Shown here: positions 54,435-62,556 of the stretch, piece by piece
Layout of the letters: every line of letters begins with the position of its first letter
How positions within the stretch are numbered: position 1 is the first letter of the stretch
Source: Geobacteraceae bacterium
GTDB lineage: Bacteria > Desulfobacterota > Desulfuromonadia > Geobacterales > Pseudopelobacteraceae
Direction: 5' to 3'
Length of the DNA: 64,000 nt
NCBI GenBank assembly: GCA_016720395.1
Contig: JADKKR010000003.1
Coordinates: 310,001-374,000 of the forward strand
Notes under the pieces: model-generated
The model's input: the letters and a program-made list of their open reading frames with translations, nothing else
Databases searched by the model: none
Told to the model about the DNA's origin: nothing
Position numbers and translations under genes: made by a program

Positions 54435-54902
54435 ATGCTCAAACGAATCATGGTGCTGGGGGTACTGCTTTTGCTGGCTTGTTCACCGATTTTGCATGCC
54501 GGGCAGAAAGCGGATGACCGCGAGGCTTTGGCAGGGCTGAAGACCGCCAGGGTCATCTTTGATGTGCGGGTACCCGAACTTGAAAAACTGGATTTCAATC
54601 TCAGGAACTTCAACGAGACCTTTGACGGAATTGTGGCTCAGGGGGTCAAACCGGAGATGATCGTCGTTTTCCGCGGACCGGGAGTCAGGCTCCTTACGGC
54701 AGCAGCACTCGACGAGGAGGCACGGGACCTGTTCAGGGAGCTGAAGCGGAAAGGGGTGCGCTTCGAAGCGTGCGCCGTGGCCATGCGTATCTTCAAGGCC
54801 GACCCGGCCGGGCTTATCCCGGAGGTCAAGCTGGTTGCCAATGTGTTCAACTCGCTGATCGGATACCAGAACAAGGGCTATGCCACAATTGCCATCAACT
54901 GA
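54435..54902 (+). CDS. exported DsrE-family protein
   Basis: The 155-residue protein has a signal peptide (residues 1-22, ending ILHA) and a DsrE/DsrF-like fold (LKTARVIFDVRVPELEKL, KPEMIVVFRGPGVRLL, KGVRFEACAVAMR, LVANVFNSLIGYQNKGYATI). One Cys in FEACAVAM is at the position used for sulfur transfer in DsrE relatives. Because it is exported it is not part of cytoplasmic TusBCD-type relay. It follows the mocA-like gene by 31 bases. Confidence 0.86.
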   Translation: MLKRIMVLGVLLLLACSPILHAGQKADDREALAGLKTARVIFDVRVPELEKLDFNLRNFNETFDGIVAQGVKPEMIVVFRGPGVRLLTAAALDEEARDLFRELKRKGVRFEACAVAMRIFKADPAGLIPEVKLVANVFNSLIGYQNKGYATIAIN

Positions 54903-54957
54903 GGCACAAGCACTTCGTGTGACAAAGATGGCATTATTTATTATATGAGGAGACGGT

Positions 54958-56052
54958 ATGTCCCGACTTTTTGAACCCTGCAGGTTGAATGAAAACGTCC
55001 TGATGGCCAACCGCATCGTCATGGCGCCCATGACCCGTTCCCGCGCAACCGGCAACCTACCGAACGAACTGATGGCCGAGTACTACGGTCAGCGGGCCGG
55101 AGCCGGGCTGATCATCACCGAGGGGACCTCGCCGTCTCCCAACGGTTTGGGGTATGCCCGTATTCCGGGTACCTTTTCAGCGGAGCAGACCGCGGGGTGG
55201 AGGCTGATTGCAGATGCCGTCCATGGGCGAGGCGGCAGGCTATTCATGCAGCTCATGCATACCGGAAGGGTGGGGAGTATCCTGAACCTGCCGCCGGGTG
55301 CCGAACTGGTGGCGCCATCAGCAATCGCACTGAGCGGGATGATGTGGACCGACAGCCATGGCGAACAGCCCCATGACCTGCCCCGCGAGATGACCGGAGA
55401 TGATATCCGCTGTGTGATTGGAGAATATGTCCAGGCGTCACGCAACGCCATTGACGCCGGGTTTGACGGAGTAGAGGTTCACGGCGCCAACGGCTACCTG
55501 ATCACCCAGTTCCTTGATCCCGGCTCCAACCGGCGGATCGACGCCTACGGAGGTTCCTCCGGACGGAACCGCTTTGCTCTTGAGGTAGCAGCAGAGGTGG
55601 CCGCTGCCATCGGTGCCGGGAGGGTCGGCATCCGTCTCTCCCCCTACGGGGTCTTTAATGACATGAGCGGCACCTACGACGGTATCGCCGACCAGTACAC
55701 AGACCTGGCGGCTGCGCTTGGCAGGCTTGGTCTGGTCTACCTGCACCTGGTCGACCACTCGGCCATGGGGGCACCCAGTCCTGATCCGTCCACGGTCACG
55801 GCCATGTGCCGGGAATTCCGCGCTGCGGGCGGCCGCGCCGTGATCCTCTCCGGAGGCTATGACCGTGAGCGTGCCGAATCCGATCTGCAGGGCGGCGCGG
55901 CCGACCTGATCGCCTACGGCCGGCCCTTCATCTCCAACCCCGATCTGGTTGAGCGGCTGAAGGCCGGCATCGCGCTGGCCGAAGCCGACCAGTCGACGTT
56001 CTACACCCCGGGGGCGGTCGGGTATACCGACTATCCGGCGTTGAGGGTCTAG
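54958..56052 (+). CDS. old yellow enzyme family alkene reductase (NemA-like)
   Basis: This FMN-dependent TIM-barrel enzyme reduces activated alkenes and other electrophiles with NAD(P)H. The 364-residue protein shows RIVMAPMTRSRATGNLP, VEVHGANGYLITQFLDPGSN with catalytic His and Asn, and ADLIAYGRPFISNPDLV. ATG 54958 follows TGAGGAGA. It stands between the DsrE-like gene and the YcgN-like gene in a same-strand run of redox and electrophile-defence genes. Confidence 0.95.
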   Translation: MSRLFEPCRLNENVLMANRIVMAPMTRSRATGNLPNELMAEYYGQRAGAGLIITEGTSPSPNGLGYARIPGTFSAEQTAGWRLIADAVHGRGGRLFMQLMHTGRVGSILNLPPGAELVAPSAIALSGMMWTDSHGEQPHDLPREMTGDDIRCVIGEYVQASRNAIDAGFDGVEVHGANGYLITQFLDPGSNRRIDAYGGSSGRNRFALEVAAEVAAAIGAGRVGIRLSPYGVFNDMSGTYDGIADQYTDLAAALGRLGLVYLHLVDHSAMGAPSPDPSTVTAMCREFRAAGGRAVILSGGYDRERAESDLQGGAADLIAYGRPFISNPDLVERLKAGIALAEADQSTFYTPGAVGYTDYPALRV

Positions 56053-56061
56053 CCGCCACAT

Positions 56062-56379
56062 ATGGGAGACGACACTCTTACAACTGAGGAATGGGAACAG
56101 CTCTGCCGGGGATGTGGAGACTGCTGTTTCGAGAAGATCGAGGATGAACGCGGCACGATCTTCTACACCATGAAAGCCTGCCGGTACCTGGATCTTGATA
56201 CGCGCCAGTGTCGGATCTATGAAAACCGTTTCATCATCAACCCCGAATGTATCAAGCTGACGGCCGAGCTGGTCGCGACCCTGCGCTGGCTGCCGCGGGA
56301 GTGCGGTTATGTAGCTCCGAGACAGGACAGTATGCCTCCGGCACCGGTTAAAGGTCGCGATCGCCGGAGAAGAAAATAG
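56062..56379 (+). CDS. YcgN/YkgJ-family cysteine cluster protein
   Basis: The 105-residue protein carries the conserved CRGCGDCC start, ACRYLDLDTRQCRIYENR, and a final CGYVA, the Cys set of the YkgJ/UPF0260 group, which probably holds an iron-sulfur or zinc site. The basic tail (KGRDRRRRK) is lineage-specific. It begins ten bases after the alkene reductase stop, so is likely cotranscribed. Its function is unknown. Confidence 0.87.
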   Translation: MGDDTLTTEEWEQLCRGCGDCCFEKIEDERGTIFYTMKACRYLDLDTRQCRIYENRFIINPECIKLTAELVATLRWLPRECGYVAPRQDSMPPAPVKGRDRRRRK

Positions 56380-56389
56380 TTTTTTGTTG

Positions 56390-56398
56390 TGGTATAAT
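56390..56398 (+). promoter_or_regulatory. extended -10 promoter element upstream of pirin
   Basis: TGGTATAAT (56390-56398) is a perfect TGnTATAAT extended -10 box 85 bases before the pirin start. No good -35 hexamer precedes it at the usual distance, as is tolerated with an extended -10. Confidence 0.5.
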
Positions 56399-56482
56399 TC
56401 ATCCAAAGAAAACACACGGTCTTTATCGACAACTGCTTCATTGTCTGCTTTTGGAGGGGCCGTACAGAAGGAGAAATTACCT

Positions 56483-57385
56483 ATGACCACCCGCCGCATC
56501 TCCAAAATTTTCAAGAGCCGCCCCACCGTCGAAGGCGCCGGTGTTCACCTGAAACGGGCCTTCGGATATTCACAGGTCCCGCAGTTCGACCCGTTCCTGA
56601 TGCTGGATGACTTCCATACCTCAGATCCGGATGAATATCTGGCCGGCTTCCCCTGGCATCCCCACCGCGGGATCGAGACAATCACCTATGTGCTGGAAGG
56701 AGTGGTGGAACATGGTGACAGCATGGGAAACAAGGGCACTATCGGTGCCGGGGACGTACAGTGGATGACCGCCGGCAGCGGCATCATTCACCAGGAGATG
56801 CCGAAGGAGAGTCCCACGGGAACCATGTGGGGATTCCAGTTCTGGGCCAACCTGCCGGCCAGCCAAAAGATGATGGCACCCCGCTACCGGGACGTAAAGG
56901 CGGCCGATATCCCGCAGGTGGCACTGGAGAACGGTGTGACGGTCAAGGTCATTGCCGGGGAGGTCGCAGGTGTGAGGGGACCGGTGGGGGATATTGTCAT
57001 CGAGCCTGAGATGCTGGATGTCAGCGTACCGGCCGGGATGGTGTTTTCGCATCAGCTTTCCGCAGGTCACACCGCCTTTGCCTATGTCCTCTCTGGAGAG
57101 GGCTATTTCGATGATCAACGCGACGCCTATGCCTACGAGATGGTCGGTCACGGCTGGTCGGATACCGAGCGCTGCTGCACCTGTTCTGCAGAAACGGTGG
57201 TGCTGTTCGAACATGCCGGCAACGCGATAGAGGTGACGACTGCAGGCAAGCCGCTACGCTTCCTGTTCGTCTCCGGAAAACCGTTGCATGAGCCCGTAGC
57301 CTGGTACGGGCCGATAGTGATGAATACTCAGGAGGAGTTGAAGGCGGCATTCGAGGAATACCAGCGGGGGACGTTCGTCAAATGA
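56483..57385 (+). CDS. pirin family protein
   Basis: This 300-residue double-cupin protein has the metal ligands His56, His58, His101 and Glu103 region (WHPHRGIETITYVLEG and AGSGIIHQEMP). Bacterial pirins can act as quercetinases or redox sensors. ATG 56483 follows AGAAGGAG; the open frame begins at 56384, before the likely promoter box. The next gene, a rhodanese-YceI fusion, starts 31 bases on. Confidence 0.93.
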   Translation: MTTRRISKIFKSRPTVEGAGVHLKRAFGYSQVPQFDPFLMLDDFHTSDPDEYLAGFPWHPHRGIETITYVLEGVVEHGDSMGNKGTIGAGDVQWMTAGSGIIHQEMPKESPTGTMWGFQFWANLPASQKMMAPRYRDVKAADIPQVALENGVTVKVIAGEVAGVRGPVGDIVIEPEMLDVSVPAGMVFSHQLSAGHTAFAYVLSGEGYFDDQRDAYAYEMVGHGWSDTERCCTCSAETVVLFEHAGNAIEVTTAGKPLRFLFVSGKPLHEPVAWYGPIVMNTQEELKAAFEEYQRGTFVK

Positions 57386-57416
57386 GCCTCCGCTTCGCAG
57401 GAAGGAGGCGAGCATC

Positions 57417-58325
57417 ATGAATGCAAGCATAAGCGCAGATGAACTGCTGCAGTTGATGGCGGGAGAATCTGTCTGCCTGATAGATGTCCTGCTGCCGGAA
57501 GATTTTGCCTGTCGGCATATTGCCGGTGCCGGCAATGCCTGTGTCTACGAGATGATCTTTCTGGAGCGGATCGCCGAGTGCGTGCCGGATAAGGACCGGG
57601 CGGTGGTTGTCTATGATGACAGCGGCACGACCCTGGCAGCCCGCACCGCGAAGGAAAAACTGGAACGTGCCGGGTATCGTCATGTGGCGATCCTGGAGGG
57701 GGGGCTGCAGGCCTGGCAGGCTGCCGGTTATGCCGTCGAATCGAGAGCTCAGGATTCGCAGGCGGCTATGGTTCGTTCCGGTGTCTACCAGGTTGATACG
57801 GAAAAGAGCGTTGTTGAATGGATCGGCCGCAACATCAATAACCGCCACTATGGCCGGATTTCGTTCTCCTGCGGCGAATGCGTTCTGGACAACGGCCGCC
57901 CGGTGTCGGGGCGTTTCGTGCTTGACATGACCTCCCTGACAAACCTGGACCTGCAGGATGAAGGGTGGCGGGGCTTGCTGCACCGGCACCTGAAATCCGA
58001 GGATTTCTTCGATGTGGATCGTTATCCCGAGACAACCTTCAAGCTGTGCGGCGCTGCTGTTATCGAAGGGGCCACGCCCGGCACACCGAACACCGAAATT
58101 GCCGGCTCGCTGACCATCAAGGATACGACCCGTTCGATCTGCTTCCCGGCGATCATTGCAACTCAGGATGACGGGAGTATCAAGCTCCAGGCGGCACTCG
58201 ACCTCGACCGCACGCTCTGGAATGTCTGCTACGGTTCCGGCAGGCTCTATGAACGGCTCGGCATGCATCTGGTCAATGATCTGATCAGCATTGAACTGTT
58301 TATCGTGGTACGTGAAAAAGTCTAA
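57417..58325 (+). CDS. degenerate rhodanese domain fused to YceI domain
   Basis: Residues about 5-110 form a rhodanese fold (VCLIDVLLPEDF, AILEGGLQAWQAAGY), but the active loop reads VVYDDSGTTLAA, with Asp where the catalytic Cys should be. Residues about 122-302 form a YceI lipocalin-like barrel (GVYQVDTEKSVVEWIGR, FDVDRYPETTFK), which in its family binds isoprenoids or polyprenyl quinones. There is no signal peptide, unlike typical periplasmic YceI. The fusion probably senses or carries a hydrophobic quinone-like ligand in the cytoplasm; this is inference. The wrbA gene starts 20 bases downstream. Confidence 0.87.
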   Translation: MNASISADELLQLMAGESVCLIDVLLPEDFACRHIAGAGNACVYEMIFLERIAECVPDKDRAVVVYDDSGTTLAARTAKEKLERAGYRHVAILEGGLQAWQAAGYAVESRAQDSQAAMVRSGVYQVDTEKSVVEWIGRNINNRHYGRISFSCGECVLDNGRPVSGRFVLDMTSLTNLDLQDEGWRGLLHRHLKSEDFFDVDRYPETTFKLCGAAVIEGATPGTPNTEIAGSLTIKDTTRSICFPAIIATQDDGSIKLQAALDLDRTLWNVCYGSGRLYERLGMHLVNDLISIELFIVVREKV

Positions 58326-58344
58326 CCAACGGGAGGAGCAGGCA

Positions 58345-58959
58345 ATGTGCAAGGTACTGATAGTCTACTACAGTATGTATGGACACATCTACCGGATGGC
58401 TGAGGCGGTTGCCGAAGGTGTTCGCGATGTGCCCGGTTGCGAGGTGGTTATCAAGCGCGTCCCCGAGACCCTGCCGGATGAGGTGCTGGGGATGATGGGG
58501 GCGCTGGATGCGCAGAAGGGGATGGTCCATATCCCGGTCGCCACGGTCGATGACCTGGCCGATGCCGATGCGATCATCTTCGGCACGCCGACCCGTTTCG
58601 GCAACATGTGCGGTCAGATGCGCCAGTTTCTGGATGCCACCGGCGGACTCTGGATGAAAGGGGCCCTGGTGGGCAAGGTTGGAAGCGTCTTCGTCAGTTC
58701 CGCTACCCAGCACGGAGGCCAGGAGTCCACCATCCTCAGTTTCCACACCACCCTGCTGCATCAGGGGATGGTCGTGGTCGGCCTGCCATACACCTTTGCC
58801 GGGCAGATGGGGATCGGCGAGGTCACCGGCTGCTCGCCCTACGGCGCTTCGACCATCGCCGGCGGCCAGGGTGAGCGGATGCCGAGTGAGAACGAACTGG
58901 CCGGGGCACGCTTTCAGGGCTCCCACGTGGCCAGGATCGCAAAAAAACTGAAGGCATAA
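58345..58959 (+). CDS. wrbA: NAD(P)H:quinone oxidoreductase, WrbA type
   Basis: WrbA is a tetrameric FMN flavoprotein that reduces quinones by two electrons. The 204-residue protein has the flavodoxin loop IVYYSMYGHIYRMAEAV, the PTRFGNMCGQMRQFLD segment and the ending GSHVARIAKKL. ATG 58345 follows GGGAGGAG; the open frame begins earlier, inside the preceding gene. It works naturally with its pirin and YceI neighbours in quinone or redox stress. Confidence 0.95.
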   Translation: MCKVLIVYYSMYGHIYRMAEAVAEGVRDVPGCEVVIKRVPETLPDEVLGMMGALDAQKGMVHIPVATVDDLADADAIIFGTPTRFGNMCGQMRQFLDATGGLWMKGALVGKVGSVFVSSATQHGGQESTILSFHTTLLHQGMVVVGLPYTFAGQMGIGEVTGCSPYGASTIAGGQGERMPSENELAGARFQGSHVARIAKKLKA

Positions 58960-58987
58960 TCTGCAACGACAGAAAGGAGAACTACCT

Positions 58988-59491
58988 ATGGGTTCAAAAG
59001 GACGCGAGATCATCGGGATGGATGTGGATGAACTGCTGGGACTCTTACGCAGCGCCTATTGTGACGAATGGCTGGCCTATTACCAGTACTGGCTGGGTGC
59101 CAAACTGGTCAAGGGGCCGATGAAAGATGCCGTCGGCGCCGAGTTGCTGCAGCATTCCATTGAGGAGCTGATGCATGCCGATATGGTGGCCATGCGCATT
59201 ATCCAGCTGGGCGGCACGCCGGTCACCAAGCCGGAGGAGTGGTACCAATTCACCAACTGCGGATATGATGCGCCGGAGGATCCCTTCGTAAAAACGCTGC
59301 TGGAGCAGAATATCAAGGGTGAGCAGTGCGCCATCGGCGTGTACAAGCGGTTGATGGACATTACCCGGGAAAAGGACCCGGTCACCTACAATATGGTCCT
59401 GACCATCCTGCAGCAGGAGGTGGAGCATGAAGAGGACCTGCAGTCGCTGCTGGAGGATTACGAACTGATGATGCGGGCGTTCAAGGAGTAA
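58988..59491 (+). CDS. ferritin-like diiron protein (Dps/bacterioferritin relative)
   Basis: This 167-residue four-helix protein has di-iron ligands in YCDEWLAYYQYWLG, HSIEELMHADM, NIKGEQCAIGVYKR and LQQEVEHEEDLQSLL. It fits the thioferritin/DPSL-like and bacterioferritin-related branch rather than classic ferritin. It would store iron or remove peroxide. It follows wrbA by 28 bases behind AAAGGAG and ends at a strong terminator. Confidence 0.9.
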   Translation: MGSKGREIIGMDVDELLGLLRSAYCDEWLAYYQYWLGAKLVKGPMKDAVGAELLQHSIEELMHADMVAMRIIQLGGTPVTKPEEWYQFTNCGYDAPEDPFVKTLLEQNIKGEQCAIGVYKRLMDITREKDPVTYNMVLTILQQEVEHEEDLQSLLEDYELMMRAFKE

Positions 59492-59530
59492 TTCCTGCGG
59501 GAAATACTACGTATCATATATGTGATTACA

Positions 59531-59563
59531 GCTCCCCCCTCCGATGTTTTTGGAGGGGGGAGT
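59531..59563. terminator. bidirectional terminator between the ferritin-like and yheU genes
   Basis: An 11-12 bp G/C-rich stem (59531-59542 with 59552-59563) around a nine-base loop with a T run lies between two convergent genes and overlaps the last bases before the yheU stop. Confidence 0.7.
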
Positions 59564-59564
59564 G

Positions 59565-59813
59565 CTATTTCACGGCTACTATGTTCCATGTTTCCGAGGT
59601 AACGTCGTACATGATCCTGGCGGTTCGGGCGCGCAACTGCCGCAGGACCTGTGCCACCTTCTCTTCCAGCGTATAGCCGGAATCCGCTGGATCGGACCAT
59701 TCCCGCGTCACAAACTCCTCGATCATCTTCTGCAGCGTGTCTGTGTCGATCCGCTCGACAGGGATCTCCAGCCCTTCCTCCGGCTGCTCATTGGCGCTCT
59801 GCTCCCTGTTCAT
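59565..59813 (-). CDS. YheU-family (UPF0270) protein
   Basis: This 82-residue cytoplasmic protein matches YheU by VERIDTDTLQKMIEEFVTRE, YTLEEKVAQVLRQLRA and the closing SETWNIVAV. It has an acidic 15-residue N-terminal extension compared with Escherichia coli YheU. Function is unknown. It overlaps the DCC gene stop by four bases and so is translationally coupled to it. Confidence 0.85.
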   Translation of the reverse strand: MNREQSANEQPEEGLEIPVERIDTDTLQKMIEEFVTREWSDPADSGYTLEEKVAQVLRQLRARTARIMYDVTSETWNIVAVK

Positions 59814-60229
59814 CGATCCTTCCCGATCCTGCAGGTCCCGCTTTCACAATCCCGGTGCCGTTTCGGCAGGTATCTGCGTATCCGGGCGAATCCCTTGTAA
59901 CAGAGCCGTGCCAATGGATTGAGCAGCGGCAGGGAGATCAGGGTGCCCGCCAATCCGTAGAGGGTCGAGTCAGGGAAGGCCTGCCAGATCGCCCGGAAGG
60001 CATCGACTCCGCGGTAGACCCGACCCTGCCGGTCAATGACATGCATCTCGTGCATGAATGCCGAGAGGGGGATGCCGTATGTCTCCGGGTTGAACTCCGC
60101 TGCACTGATGTCGACGATGACCAGCCGCCCCCCGTGGTCTTTGCGATGGTAATGTTCGACCTCCGTGGAGCAGACCACGCATGCGCCGTCATAGAAAACA
60201 GAGATTGGAAACAAAGGTGCGTCCGGCAT
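59810..60229 (-). CDS. DCC-family thiol-disulfide oxidoreductase-like protein (DUF393)
   Basis: This 139-residue protein has the family opening VFYDGACVVCSTEVEHYHRKD, with a CVVC redox pair near the N-terminus, and DCESGTCRIGK near the end. Members are thioredoxin-like with unclear partners. It is encoded between the rhomboid protease and yheU genes, all leftward, 28 bases after the rhomboid stop. Confidence 0.88.
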   Translation of the reverse strand: MPDAPLFPISVFYDGACVVCSTEVEHYHRKDHGGRLVIVDISAAEFNPETYGIPLSAFMHEMHVIDRQGRVYRGVDAFRAIWQAFPDSTLYGLAGTLISLPLLNPLARLCYKGFARIRRYLPKRHRDCESGTCRIGKDR

Positions 60230-60256
60230 GGTTGTCCCCGCTTAGCGTGGTGAATA

Positions 60257-61063
60257 TCAGACCGAGATGACCGCTCTCAGGAGGGCCCATCCCAGTATGC
60301 CGGCAGTTGTAAGGCCGCACAGCAGCGCCAGTGCCTGGTCGAAACGGTTTTCCCGTCTGCGCTCGTTGTATCCCAGCAGTGCGCCGACGATGATTCCGCC
60401 CAGGATCCCGCCGCCGTGGGCCCAGTTGTTGATCCCCGGGAAGATCAGTCCGAATACGAAGAGACTGATCACCCATCCGCTGACCTCGCGGTAGACGGAG
60501 CTGCCATAGCTGCCACCCCTGCTTTTTCCGTAGTAAAGCAGCGCGCCGATGAGACTGCAGACGGCGGCCGAGGCGCCGATGGTGAACGGCACGCCGGCCA
60601 TATAGGAGACCACGTAGCCGATGACGCCCCCCAGGGTATAGATGCTGAACATACGGCTGGCACCGTACTCGTTGGAGGCCCACGGGGCGATCTGTTTCAG
60701 GGCCATCAGGTTGAAGAGGATGTGCAGGATGCCGCCGTGCAGGTAGGTGGCGCTGATCAGAGTCCAGTAGCGGCCGAAATGGTCGATAGGATAGGTGCCG
60801 GTTGCGCCCAGCAGCATCAGGCCGCTCTGCCCGGGGGACAGGAAGCCCCCGCCCCCGCCGCTCAGGATCAGTGAAATGGCATAATACAGGACATTGGCGG
60901 TGATAATAGATTTTACCAGCCAGTCGCCGCTCATGGTGCCCCGGGTCCAGTTCAGAAACTGCCACCATGCCGCGGAGCGTGATGTGCCGCACCATGAACA
61001 GACCGCTTCGTCGCTGCCGACCAGACGTCTGCAGCGCGGACAGAGAATCGCCCGTTGTGACAT
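60257..61063 (-). CDS. rhomboid family intramembrane serine protease with zinc ribbon
   Basis: The 268-residue membrane protease has the catalytic Ser in TIGASAAVCSLIG (GxSx), the catalytic His in NNWAHGGGILGG, and the HGGILHILFNLMAL segment of helix 2. The N-terminus carries a small zinc ribbon (CPRCRRLVGSDEAVCSWCG) before the first helix. ATG 61063 follows GCGAGG. A start at 61177 is open but would add an unconserved extension. Substrates are unknown. Confidence 0.92.
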   Translation of the reverse strand: MSQRAILCPRCRRLVGSDEAVCSWCGTSRSAAWWQFLNWTRGTMSGDWLVKSIITANVLYYAISLILSGGGGGFLSPGQSGLMLLGATGTYPIDHFGRYWTLISATYLHGGILHILFNLMALKQIAPWASNEYGASRMFSIYTLGGVIGYVVSYMAGVPFTIGASAAVCSLIGALLYYGKSRGGSYGSSVYREVSGWVISLFVFGLIFPGINNWAHGGGILGGIIVGALLGYNERRRENRFDQALALLCGLTTAGILGWALLRAVISV

Positions 61064-61170
61064 AGAAAACCTCGCTTCGTACACCTGGCTGTGTCTCAGG
61101 CAGCTTGTGCTGTATGGACATACACGCTCTGGTATATAACGTACGCTCAATGTTACTTCATTTCGTCCGA

Positions 61171-61201
61171 TAAACAAAGGGCCGGGTAGATAACCCGGCC
61201 C
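61171..61201 (-). terminator. terminator of the tRNA-Val gene
   Basis: The nine-bp perfect stem GGGCCGGGT/ACCCGGCCC (61179-61187 with 61193-61201) is followed on the minus strand by TTTGTTT. It lies 12 bases past the tRNA 3' end. Confidence 0.85.
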
Positions 61202-61212
61202 TGCAGTTTTAG

Positions 61213-61287
61213 TGGTGGGCGCTACTGGGATTGAACCAGTGACCCCTGCCGTGTGAAGGCAGTGCTCTCCCGCTGAGCTAAGCGCCC
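61213..61287 (-). tRNA. tRNA-Val (anticodon CAC)
   Basis: The minus strand folds as a normal cloverleaf: acceptor GGGCGCT, D arm AGCTCAGCGGGAGAGC, anticodon stem CTGCC/GGCAG with loop TTCACAC (anticodon CAC, reading GUG), T arm with GGTTCAATCC, and an encoded CCA end. It is 75 bases including CCA. Confidence 0.95.
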
Positions 61288-61539
61288 TGAATTATCTTAA
61301 TTTGATAGCAGAGCAGACGTCTTCTGTCAAGTCTCCTTGAGAACCAAAAAAGACCAAATTTATCTTTAATGTAATAATATTAGAAAGTTATGTGCTAAAC
61401 GGCGCGCAATTTATATTGACTCACAGAATATTTAATGGCAGTATTTCTCGCCGAATTTAGCTCGATATTTTTGAAGACTGGTAACCGTTCAACGATAGAA
61501 TCGGTTTGCAGATTTATTTATAGAGAACGAGGAGAAACA

Positions 61540-62400
61540 ATGAAGAATCTGGTAACATCACTGCGAGTAGTTTTTGTTTCAGTCCTGCTGGCCGTTGCTG
61601 TGACGGCAGGCGCCTATGCTGCTGACAGGCCGATCCTGTCGGGGGCAGATTGCATCAAGTGCCATTCGGCCGCACCTGCTGACATTGCCGCCAACGGCGG
61701 TGCGCACAAGACGAGTGTCGGCTGTCAGGACTGCCATGCCGGTCACCCGCCCTCAGTCAAAAAGATCATCCCTGCCTGTAGCCAGTGCCACTCCGGCAAG
61801 GCGCACTACAACCTGTCCAGCTGTATGCGATGCCATAATAACCCGCATACCCCGAAGATCATCAAGCTGGCCAACAATATCACCGACGAGTGCCTGACCT
61901 GCCATACCGAGCAGGTTGTCAAGCTGAAGCAGGTCAAGAGCAAGCATAGCAACCTGGCATGCAGTTTCTGCCATAACGTGCACGGCAAGATCCCTCTGTG
62001 TACACAGTGCCACAAGCCGCACAGTACGGACATGGTCGCTACGGAATGCAAAAAATGCCACCAGGCCCATATGCCGACAGCGGTCTTTATGACCCCCGAT
62101 ACGCCCAACAAGATGTGTGCGTCATGCCATAAGCGCGCTTTCGAGAAGCTCGCCGGCAGTGATGCAAGGCATAAGAACGTGCTCTGCGTGACCTGCCACA
62201 AGGACAAGCACAAGACAATACCTTCCTGCCAGAGCTGTCATGGTGTGCCGCATCCGGCCAGCATGATGTCGCGTTTCACCAAGTGTGGCGATTGCCATAG
62301 CGTTGCCCATAAGTTGAATCACTGGGAGCCGGGTACGCTGAAAACAGGCGATAAAGAAGCTCCCATCCCTCTGCCGAAAAAAGGCGCCAAGAAGAAGTAG
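61540..62400 (+). CDS. periplasmic dodecaheme c-type cytochrome
   Basis: The 286-residue precursor has a signal peptide (residues 1-28, ending GAYA) and twelve CXXCH sites spaced closely through the whole chain, from CIKCH, CQDCH and CSQCH to CVTCH, CQSCH and CGDCH, about one heme per 21 mature residues. A lysine-rich tail follows. It is probably an electron-transfer wire in the periplasm, but no porin or quinol oxidase partner is adjacent. ATG 61540 follows ACGAGGAG; the frame is open to 61435 without a signal peptide in register. Confidence 0.94.
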   Translation: MKNLVTSLRVVFVSVLLAVAVTAGAYAADRPILSGADCIKCHSAAPADIAANGGAHKTSVGCQDCHAGHPPSVKKIIPACSQCHSGKAHYNLSSCMRCHNNPHTPKIIKLANNITDECLTCHTEQVVKLKQVKSKHSNLACSFCHNVHGKIPLCTQCHKPHSTDMVATECKKCHQAHMPTAVFMTPDTPNKMCASCHKRAFEKLAGSDARHKNVLCVTCHKDKHKTIPSCQSCHGVPHPASMMSRFTKCGDCHSVAHKLNHWEPGTLKTGDKEAPIPLPKKGAKKK

Positions 62401-62426
62401 CGCTATCGGAGCGCACGATGCACATG

Positions 62427-62461
62427 AAAAGGCCGGTGAATTCGTTCACCGGCCTTTTTTT
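62427..62461 (+). terminator. terminator after the dodecaheme cytochrome gene
   Basis: A 14-bp stem (AAAAGGCCGGTGAA with TTCACCGGCCTTTT) closed by a TTCG tetraloop and followed by a T run. It can act in both directions. Confidence 0.9.
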
Positions 62462-62556
62462 ATTCGCTGCAGGCGTTGGCCACGGCGCAAGTGCCTGTAT
62501 ACGAGGGTTACGATAACTCTTCGGGAAAGTCCTTGACCTTCAGACGTGGGAGGATT

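Noticed and set aside
55438..56526. 362-residue minus-strand frame
   Set aside because: It is antisense to the old yellow enzyme and YcgN-like genes, which carry intact motifs.
61422..61460. Sigma-54 promoter before the dodecaheme cytochrome
   Set aside because: A TGGCA...TCGC match exists but the GG-GC spacing is one base too long and the -12 box is poor.
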